A DNA stretch of 64,000 nt from positions 1-64,000 of the forward strand of contig CAILLA010000304.1 of assembly GCA_903834925.1 (NCBI GenBank). Direction: 5' to 3'. A program made the position numbers and the translations under genes. Shown in pieces: positions 27,159 through 33,032 of this stretch. Within the stretch, counting starts at the first letter, position 1. Each line of letters starts with the position of its first letter. Origin of the DNA: an uncultured Schlesneria sp. (lineage in GTDB: Bacteria; Planctomycetota; Planctomycetia; Planctomycetales; Planctomycetaceae). The notes beneath the pieces were generated by a model. That model worked only from the letters and a program-made list of their open reading frames with translations, made no database searches and was not told the DNA's origin.

Positions 27159-27186
27159 AATATATCGGAATATTCCGACATGTCAA
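27159..27186 (-). promoter_or_regulatory. arsR promoter with embedded operator
   Basis: On the minus strand TTGACA (27186-27181) and TATATT (27164-27159) are separated by 16 nt. The perfect 14-bp palindrome TCGGAATATTCCGA at 27165-27178 fills the spacer, so repressor binding would block RNA polymerase. Confidence 0.85.
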
Positions 27187-27362
27187 TGAATATTTTTGGA
27201 GATGACGAAGGGATATCGGACGACGCTTCCCGTGCCAGTGCTTGGCCGCTTTGAGGCAAGCAGTGCTCTTCGTCCGTCGGAAAGAGCCGTCTATGCCTGG
27301 TACTTTTGTCTATTCTTCAGATTCAGAATCTTGTGCCACGGGATCGGGCTTCATCGAATTAG

Positions 27363-27656
27363 AAACGTGACTAAGTGAGTCAAGTTTGAGGATTTCTTCC
27401 AAAGTAGCCATCATCGCTCCGCGTGATGAGCATGTGTCGGAAAGGTTTCATGCGTTGCCTTATTGTCGTAACAAAATCTCCATTTAGATTTCTGTTTTAA
27501 AGATTGTGCGGATTTGTGTTTGCTTGGTTCTCGAACAAGGCTCATCACGCGGAGCGATGATGGCTACTTTGGTCAGAAGCAAAGCCTCGCTGGTGTCTTC
27601 GGAGCCGTGTCTTATCCTAAGAACACTGCTTCTTCGAAGACTCCAAAGCAGTGGCA
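27363..27656. repeat. Composite intergenic repeat, full copy 1
   Basis: Order of modules: degenerate GACTAAGTGAGTCAAG palindrome; AGTAGCCATCATCG unit at 27403-27433; about 107 bp spacer; the inverted unit at 27541-27568; then a TGTCTTCGGAG...CAGTGGCAC hairpin region. The same order and a related spacer occur at 32103-32418. A further hairpin module lies near 27231-27345. No gene is supported in 27187-27730. Confidence 0.7.
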
Positions 27657-27730
27657 CAAAATGAATCCAGATTGTGATCTTTTGCAGAGTCACAGGTTAT
27701 CGAGAATGCTCGTCGTCATTGCCAGGCCGC

Positions 27731-28921
27731 TTACCCTCGCTTCAAATTCACTTTGTGCCAGCCATTGAATTGATAACCCTTGTAATTCCACGGGTTTTTC
27801 TCGGGCTGGGATTCGCCGCTAGTATCGGTCGCTCGAACATGCAGGCTGGTTGTTCTTTCGGTGAGCGGGATCTCTGCTGACCAGAGAACCCAGCAGTAAT
27901 CGCTGACGGGCGACGTCACTTTTGCGAGTTTCCAGGATTGACCTCCGTCGGCAGAAACTTCGACCTTCTGCACGCTGCGACCTGTCGTTCCGTTCGTCAG
28001 TGCGAAACCCTTGACGTTGATCTGATTGCCACTGACGGATCCGGCCTTTGCGGGAACACAGATGACCGAATTCAATGTGAATTCATAGATTGGGGTCGTC
28101 TTGGCAATCAATTCCGCGTCGTCTTCGGGAACCAGTTTATAAACATCAGCAACGAAATGGTTGGGGGAAGGGCGGTCCGCGACGGTGATCTTGTGCAACC
28201 ACTTCACGCTGCGGGCACCGATGAAGCCCGGTACAATGTTCCGCAATGGAAAACCGTGCGACGGCGTCAAGGGCTTCCCGTTCATCTCGGTCGCGAGCAG
28301 GCTTGATCCTGTCGCCGTGGTGACTAATGCCTTTTCAATGGGGATCGAACCGCCGAAGGGAAACGTGATGTTTTTCTCAACGACATCATCACGTCCTTCG
28401 AACCACACGTGTTTGGCTTCTGGTTTGGCGCCAACAAATTTCAATACGTCGGCCAGACGGATACCCTGCCATTCCGCATTGCCGATCGCACCGGCATCCC
28501 ATTGGACTCCACCGACTTTCTTGATGGCGGCAAACTCGCTGCGCCGGTTCCCTGCACAGGTCAGTGTTGCGGTGGTTTTCGCCTTAGGAAATCGCTCTAT
28601 CAGTTCGGCGACCGTAAACGTCATCGGCTTATCGACCATGCCATCAATGGTCAGCTTCAAATCTTTTGCGGCAATTTCCGGCACGTTTCCGTGGCTGCGA
28701 ACAAAAAACGAATCGACAGGAGTGATCCAGTTCTCGACCAACTTATTCAGCGGTGGTTCGCCGTTAAACGGCACGACTTGACGTGCAATCAGATCCGCAG
28801 ATCCGACAGGATTCGGCGGTGCTTCCTGTGACCTGGCAATGCGTGGTCCAATGGAAAACGCCAGAACGCCAACAGCACTATGGCGGAGCAGATCGCGCCG
28901 GGAAAGCTGATCGAGCGACAT
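27731..28921 (-). CDS. Tat-exported sulfite oxidase-like molybdoenzyme
   Basis: Molybdopterin-dependent sulfite oxidase family protein of 396 residues. The N-terminus has a twin-arginine motif SRRDLL and a hydrophobic stretch ending near PRIARS, so the folded enzyme is likely exported. The Mo-ligand Cys lies in TLTCAGNRR (about residue 129); cofactor contacts follow in GAIGNAEWQGIRLADVL and SHGFPLRNIVPGFIGARSVKW. The C-terminal third (about 285-385) is the Ig-like dimerisation domain with VQKVEVSADGGQSW. No heme domain is present, so electrons must go to a separate acceptor. It sits upstream of the rhodanese/ArsR block and may oxidise the sulfite produced there. Confidence 0.9.
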   Translation of the reverse strand: MSLDQLSRRDLLRHSAVGVLAFSIGPRIARSQEAPPNPVGSADLIARQVVPFNGEPPLNKLVENWITPVDSFFVRSHGNVPEIAAKDLKLTIDGMVDKPMTFTVAELIERFPKAKTTATLTCAGNRRSEFAAIKKVGGVQWDAGAIGNAEWQGIRLADVLKFVGAKPEAKHVWFEGRDDVVEKNITFPFGGSIPIEKALVTTATGSSLLATEMNGKPLTPSHGFPLRNIVPGFIGARSVKWLHKITVADRPSPNHFVADVYKLVPEDDAELIAKTTPIYEFTLNSVICVPAKAGSVSGNQINVKGFALTNGTTGRSVQKVEVSADGGQSWKLAKVTSPVSDYCWVLWSAEIPLTERTTSLHVRATDTSGESQPEKNPWNYKGYQFNGWHKVNLKRG

Positions 28922-29113
28922 GAGAATGCCTTCAATGAATGCGATTCATGTTAATTGGAATTTGGAGAGTCAGAGCGATTTCAATCCTATCAAACGGACC
29001 GAAATCTTCCAAATGGAGAAAGATCAAGGCGTTTGCACGAACGCGTTACCCAATTCGGGTTTCAATCCGAAGAAACAACGCGATATTACTGCGTCACCGC
29101 TAAAAAATTGGGT

Positions 29114-29145
29114 GCCACTGGCGGCAGCTTTGTGCCGCCGGTGGC
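29114..29145. repeat. Long-stem intergenic hairpin
   Basis: A 13-bp stem (GCCACTGGCGGCA with TGCCGCCGGTGGC, one G-T pair) around a 6-nt loop. The GTGCCACTGG start links it to the composite repeats at 26031 and 32328. No T-run follows. Confidence 0.5.
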
Positions 29146-29414
29146 TGCTCTCAAAACTACTTTCTCGCCGCTTCGGTGCCCCGAGCCGACTTGTCATCCT
29201 GTCGTATGTTCATCGGGTGCGGACAAGTCTTCGAAGTCCCACCGAAAGATCGAAAAAAGTTGGCAAAGTTGGCGAAGTTCCCTTTTTTATAGACTTTGCG
29301 AAGAGTTGATGTTGGCCAACTTCAAGCGTTCTCGCCTTTTCTTCACTTCGTTACCATCTGTTCAAAAATCTTTTCATCCGTTCTGCCGTCATCACGTCGC
29401 CACGAAATTTGGTG

Positions 29415-29790
29415 TGAAAGTTCGATCAAGTTCGACCGACTTCGACCATTTCCCGTAATTCATAGCGATTTGGCGAATGTTTCCCCGGTTTTTGGGGGTG
29501 TTCGAATTCGATCGAGTTCGACGCGGTTCGATCGAGTTCGAATCCCATCATTCCTCCCAGGCGAGCCGAGGATGTTAATCCTCGGATTCTTCTCTTGATT
29601 CCGCTGCAAACTTGCCTTCAAGAAATTTGATCGAAAAGTTCGCGCGACTTCGACTATTTCTCATAATTCATAGGCTTTTGGTGTCCGTTCTCCGCTTTTC
29701 CGTCGTCAAAAAGTTCACCAGACTTCGCGCGACTTCACCCGAGTTCGCGCGACTTCGATTAAGTTCGATCATTTCGTCGTGCTTTCCAAC
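29415..29790. repeat. Degenerate TTCGA-rich repeat field in a 1.1-kb gene-free region
   Basis: The stretch 28922-30020 has no credible gene. Within it, short units such as AGTTCGATC, GTTCGCGCGACTTCG and ACTTCGA recur irregularly. Two longer direct repeats, CGACTTCGACYATTT followed by ATAATTCATAGnnnTTTTGG-like sequence, are seen near 29435 and 29650. The units are partly palindromic. Origin is unknown. Confidence 0.5.
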
Positions 29791-30020
29791 GTTCGCATTT
29801 TCGTGATCAAGCTTCATTTTCAATTCCCGTACTGCGAAATCCCAAGCGAACAAGATTGACAAACTCGAAGCGATGCTGGCTTCCTTGGTTTCACGTGAGT
29901 CCTCGCGAGTTATGTCGTCTTTGTCAAGTAAAAACTACATAAACATACAAGATCTGTTGTCGCTCGTCAATCCGAAAGCCGAGATGTTTTCTTTAGTTTT
30001 GGAAGGTGCTCATGAGATCG

Positions 30021-30083
30021 TTTGGGAGTGCGGTAGCTTGACACCGCTTTCTTTGGGAGTGCGGTGGCTTGACACCGCTTTGG
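30021..30083 (+). repeat. Two tandem REP sequences
   Basis: Two head-to-tail 31-bp copies of TTTGGGAGTGCGGT-R-GCTTGACACCGCTTT. Each can fold a GCGGT/ACCGC stem with a GCTTGA loop core. They lie downstream of the RAYT gene and share flanks and loop, but not stem sequence, with the REPs at 30741 and 30971. Confidence 0.8.
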
Positions 30084-30124
30084 TACTTTGGGCGCAGCCC
30101 TTTCTCTTCGAAACTCAGCGCACA

Positions 30125-30191
30125 GAAAATTCGCTCCGCGACAATTCCAAAGCTTCGTCAAGCCGGAGCACTCCCAAAGGCACTCCCAAAG
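30125..30191 (-). repeat. REP with extended flank at the 3' end of the RAYT gene
   Basis: A roughly 53-bp unit (GAAAATTCGCTCCGCGAC, then the REP core at 30147-30179 in reverse orientation) followed by a partial CACTCCCAAAG. The same extended unit is directly repeated at 30950-31003, so the two flank the transposase gene. The gene's stop codon is inside this REP. Confidence 0.85.
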
Positions 30192-30925
30192 TCAGAGTCG
30201 AAGTCGTCGTAGACTTTCACGTGGTCGATTTTGAAGCTGTAGATCGTGGCGACCTGCGCAGGAGTTGCGGTTTCTTCGAACCACGCTGCCGAACACCAAC
30301 GATATTGGTTTGCAACGGTCACCAACCCATGATGCACGGCGTTTTGATGCACATAGTTCAGTCGTGCGAAGTACGACTTCTCGAAACTCAGTCGAGTTTC
30401 CCAGAAGTTGTGCCATACTTGTCGTCCCGGCTGATCGTCACGCCCGTTGATCTCCGCCGCTGTCGCCGTGTGCAGATGACTCTGAAACACGTTCACCGAG
30501 CTTGATCCCTCGCGCGAATGGCCGACGAAGTGATAGTGGTTCGAAAACACGGCCCACGCTTCCAAGTCCCAGCCATATTCCTCCGCCAGTTCCAGCAACG
30601 TCGCTTCAAGAAAATTCAGCCGTTCCTCGCCACGAAAAAGATGACACTTGTTCAAAGTCGCCGCCGTGACGATGTACGTACCGTGCTCGCTAACCCGATG
30701 CACAGGAGCATGCGGCCAGCACCTTTGGGAGCTTTGGACCCTTTGGGAGTGCTCCGGCTTGACGGAGCTTTGGAAGATTTCCTTTTTGATTTCTTCCTTT
30801 TCAATTTCGTTTCTGCCGAGCTGCAACGCGTCGATCATTCGTTCCAAATCGGCAAGCCGGTCATCCGGCAACTCCAAGAAACGCCGAATCAATTCGAGCC
30901 TAACTTCTGAAGAATCACGAGCCAT
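30158..30925 (-). CDS. REP-associated tyrosine transposase (RAYT, Y1 family)
   Basis: Y1_Tnp single-strand DNA transposase of the RAYT group, domesticated relatives of IS200/IS605 enzymes that act on REP sequences. The HUH motif is SNHYHFVG (H130, H132) and the probable catalytic Tyr is Y191 in LNYVHQNAVHHGLV. An N-terminal helical region (about 1-45) carries LELPDDRLADLERMIDAL. Residues 52-62 (QSSVKPEHSQR) are encoded by an in-frame REP at 30741-30773, and the last residues plus the TGA come from another REP. The ATG at 30925 is chosen; one in-frame start lies 9 nt upstream. The intact motifs suggest it is functional. Confidence 0.9.
   Translation of the reverse strand: MARDSSEVRLELIRRFLELPDDRLADLERMIDALQLGRNEIEKEEIKKEIFQSSVKPEHSQRVQSSQRCWPHAPVHRVSEHGTYIVTAATLNKCHLFRGEERLNFLEATLLELAEEYGWDLEAWAVFSNHYHFVGHSREGSSSVNVFQSHLHTATAAEINGRDDQPGRQVWHNFWETRLSFEKSYFARLNYVHQNAVHHGLVTVANQYRWCSAAWFEETATPAQVATIYSFKIDHVKVYDDFDSDFGSAFGSAPA
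30741..30773 (+). repeat. REP copy inside the RAYT coding sequence
   Basis: CTTTGGGAGTGCTCCG plus GCTTGACGGAGCTTTGG, with a perfect 6-bp GCTCCG/CGGAGC stem and GCTTGA loop. It is read in frame by the minus-strand transposase gene as residues 52-62. A partial repeat TTTGGGAGCTTTGG lies just before it. Confidence 0.85.
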
Positions 30926-30949
30926 CACAGTCAACCAATTTTTCCAAAA

Positions 30950-31003
30950 GAAAAGTCGCTCCGCGACGATCCCAAAGCTCCGTCAAGCCGGAGCACTCCC
31001 AAA
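30950..31003 (-). repeat. REP with extended flank upstream of the RAYT gene
   Basis: Direct repeat of the 30125 unit: GAAAAGTCGCTCCGCGAC followed by the REP core at 30971-31003. The stem GCTCCG/CGGAGC is perfect. It lies 25 bp before the transposase start codon. Confidence 0.85.
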
Positions 31004-31102
31004 AATTTGGAATATGTTGTGCGACCTCCTTGTAAAATTGAAAGAATCACATAGCATTAATGTTGTGGCGGCGCCGAGCGCAATCTCGTTTCTCGGCCAC
31101 AC

Positions 31103-31209
31103 CGGAAAACTCAATAAATAGCAAATCGGCACACGCCGGGGGGCTGGTTAGTAAGTAAGCCGACGCAATGGTATACCTCAAGGTGTTCTGATGCGTCGGC
31201 TTTTTTTTT
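31103..31209 (+). promoter_or_regulatory. Attenuator-like leader RNA element, copy 1
   Basis: Begins CGGAAAACT, then AATAGCAAA, a CGGC/GCCG hairpin, then GGCTGGTTAGTAAGTAAGCC, in which GGC could pair with the GCC of the terminator 5' arm. The terminator stem AAGCCGACGC/GCGTCGGCTT (31157-31166 with 31193-31202) is followed by nine T. The gene upstream is on the opposite strand, so this is a 5' leader of the gene at 31289, not a gene-end terminator. The ligand or signal is unknown. Confidence 0.75.
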
Positions 31210-31288
31210 CGCCATGTGTTGGCGAACAGCAGTCAGAAGCGGATTTTCCGCTCTGTGTGTTTCGGACTTTTGAATGGAGATGATTACG

Positions 31289-32047
31289 ATGCGTAGTTTA
31301 ATGACAGGCTTCTGCAAGTTGCAGAACAAGGTTGCTGTGGCGCTAGCCAGCGTGAATATCAGAAGGGCGACAGGTTTGCTGGCGGTTGGCGGCATCATGG
31401 CGATGGCTCCAGTGTTTGCCAAAGATTCGGACGAGAAGGAGGGAAAGGCGAACGGTAAGGAATCAGCGGTCAAAGTCCCAAATCATGAGATCGTTGCGAT
31501 TCCGGAATGCCTGGAAAAACTGAAACTTTCTGCGCAACAGGAAGAACAGATCAAGGGAATCATCGGTAATTACGATCATTCGATCGCGATGGTTTGGAAG
31601 CAATTCGGCAGCCGGTATATGCAGACAATTGATTTGGAATCGCAATTGCTGGCATCGATTGAGGACAATCTGACAGAACCTCAACGTCAACAAATCAGAA
31701 GCCAACGGCTTAAGACGGCCAAATATGAAAAGGCAGTGCAGGCCACAAACACAGCTCCCAATCAGGCCGCAGACAAGCCCGTCAACGCGCTCGACGAAGC
31801 GCATGAAGGGGGCGGAGTGACACTCACCTCGGAACAGGAAGAGGCGGCCGATAAAGTCGAAGCGAAATACCGTTCACAATTACGCTCGATGAATCGCGAC
31901 ATTGAAGGGATGCATGCGCGCATGCTTTCTCTTTCAGCTTCCAAGATGGTGGAGATCGAAAAGGTGCTTACCAAAGACCAGCTGACGGAACTGCGAGCCC
32001 ATCGAAAGAGCGCACCGGTCGCAAAGCTGGTGGTCAACAAAGACTAG
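31289..32047 (+). CDS. Spy/LTXXQ-like periplasmic protein with two helical repeats
   Basis: Secreted protein with an N-terminal hydrophobic segment ending AMAPVFAKD. Two related helical regions follow: KLKLSAQQEEQIKGII with LTEPQRQQIRSQR (about residues 77-150) and VTLTSEQEEAADKVEAKY with LTKDQLTELRAHR (about 178-240). Both resemble the LTxxQ motifs of Spy/CpxP envelope-stress chaperones, though similarity is weak. An Ala/Asn/Pro-rich linker joins them. GGAGA lies 9 nt before the ATG at 31289, whereas the earlier ATG at 31274 has none. It is preceded by an attenuator-like leader, as are other stress genes here. Confidence 0.65.
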   Translation: MRSLMTGFCKLQNKVAVALASVNIRRATGLLAVGGIMAMAPVFAKDSDEKEGKANGKESAVKVPNHEIVAIPECLEKLKLSAQQEEQIKGIIGNYDHSIAMVWKQFGSRYMQTIDLESQLLASIEDNLTEPQRQQIRSQRLKTAKYEKAVQATNTAPNQAADKPVNALDEAHEGGGVTLTSEQEEAADKVEAKYRSQLRSMNRDIEGMHARMLSLSASKMVEIEKVLTKDQLTELRAHRKSAPVAKLVVNKD

Positions 32048-32102
32048 TGCTTTGTCAAGATTTCAAGATCGGGTTATGGCCAATGCATCGGATATCTTCG
32101 AG

Positions 32103-32418
32103 CTTGAAACTTGACTCAATGAGTCAAGTTTCAAGATTTCTTCCAAAGTAGCCATCATCGCTCCGCGTGATGAGCATATGTCGGAAACGATTCAAGCGTT
32201 GCCGTGGCATCGGAACAAATACTTCGTTTGATTTCCTTTTTTGAAAAAAAGCGGCTTGTAATTTGACGCGTTCTCGAACGAGGCTCATCACGCAGAGCGA
32301 TGACAGCTACATTGGTTTGACGCAAAGCGTCACTGAAGTCTTCGGAGACGCAGTGTCTTCCCTTTTTTCCAGGCAATCGAAGAGCACTGGGTGACCGAAG
32401 ACGGTCATCCAGTGGCAC
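32103..32418. repeat. Composite intergenic repeat, full copy 2
   Basis: Starts with a perfect 16-bp-arm palindrome (CTTGAAACTTGACTCA, A, complement) at 32103-32135. The AGTAGCCATCATCG unit at 32147-32177, a spacer related to that of copy 1, the diverged inverted unit at 32284-32310, and a GTCTTCGGAG...CAGTGGCAC palindrome to 32418 follow. No coding signal is seen in this stretch. Confidence 0.75.
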
Positions 32419-32466
32419 CCTGATTTTTCGCTTTGACAAGGGACTGGCTTAACGTTTTTTCGATTC

Positions 32467-32504
32467 TGAGGCACGGGACTGCACACGTTGCGTCCCGTGC
32501 CTCA
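32467..32504 (+). promoter_or_regulatory. 13-bp-stem hairpin upstream of the Gly/Tyr-rich gene
   Basis: Perfect stem TGAGGCACGGGAC / GTCCCGTGCCTCA with a 12-nt loop, 45 nt before the start codon at 32549. No T-run follows directly, so it may be a leader structure or part of a repeat rather than a terminator. Confidence 0.5.
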
Positions 32505-32548
32505 ATGGGTTGTTTCGATCAATTCAATCACTCATCCAAAAGGCACAA

Positions 32549-32899
32549 ATGATGAAACAACGACTTTGTTTAATGATGCTGTTCCTCGGCATGCTTGTCG
32601 TGACTGCAAGCGAGAGTCATGCGTACGGTCCGTATTACAACGGATATGGGCGAGTTGGCCCTGGCGTTCGCCGATATTACGGTTATGGAAATGGCCGGTA
32701 TGACAACGTTTACGGTCCAAGAAGGTTAAACGCATATGGCTATTCCAACTATGGAAACGGCCCGTACGGCAATGTTTATATCGGCAACGGCTATGGTAAT
32801 GGATACGGAAATGGCTACGTTGGCTATGGAAATGATTACAACTATGGAAATGGATTTGTCTACCAGGGCCCCTTAGGATTCGGGCTTTCCATATTCTAA
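32549..32899 (+). CDS. Small secreted Gly/Tyr/Asn-rich protein
   Basis: A signal peptide (MMKQRLCLMMLFLGMLVV, cleavage probably after SHA) precedes about 90 residues made almost entirely of Gly, Tyr and Asn in imperfect GYGNGYGN-type repeats, ending in a hydrophobic GFGLSIF. Such composition is typical of surface or matrix proteins, or of proteins that phase-separate or bind metal; no family is recognised. AAAAGG about 6 nt before the ATG at 32549 supports this start over the frame opening at 32510. The 3' end overlaps the proposed leader element of the Mg ATPase gene. Confidence 0.6.
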   Translation: MMKQRLCLMMLFLGMLVVTASESHAYGPYYNGYGRVGPGVRRYYGYGNGRYDNVYGPRRLNAYGYSNYGNGPYGNVYIGNGYGNGYGNGYVGYGNDYNYGNGFVYQGPLGFGLSIF

Positions 32900-32995
32900 A
32901 ATAAGCGAATACGCCTTGGCGACACGACAACGATACCATAAACGAAGCCGATGTGTCCGAATGCCCTCGAAGGTGTTCTGACATATCGGCTTTTT
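32881..32995 (+). promoter_or_regulatory. Attenuator-like leader RNA element, copy 2 (degenerate 5' part)
   Basis: The terminator hairpin AAGCCGATGTG...CATATCGGCTT plus T5 is almost identical over 50 nt to copy 3 at 37301-37365, including GAATGCCCTC and AAGGTGTTCTGACA. Upstream, AATAAGCGAA and a CGCC/GGCG hairpin match only weakly. Because it starts right at the 3' end of the preceding gene, a simple terminator role cannot be excluded. It ends 37 nt before the MgtA-type gene. Confidence 0.6.
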
Positions 32996-33032
32996 CCGTC
33001 GCAAGACCTTCCTTTCCGCCGTTTGGAACAAA

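Noticed and set aside
29415-29790. Possible CRISPR array
   Set aside because: Units are irregular in length and spacing and partly palindromic, with no constant repeat/spacer pattern and no cas genes.
29873-30505. 210-residue plus-strand open frame over the RAYT 3' end
   Set aside because: Antisense to the transposase and running through REP sequences; no domain.
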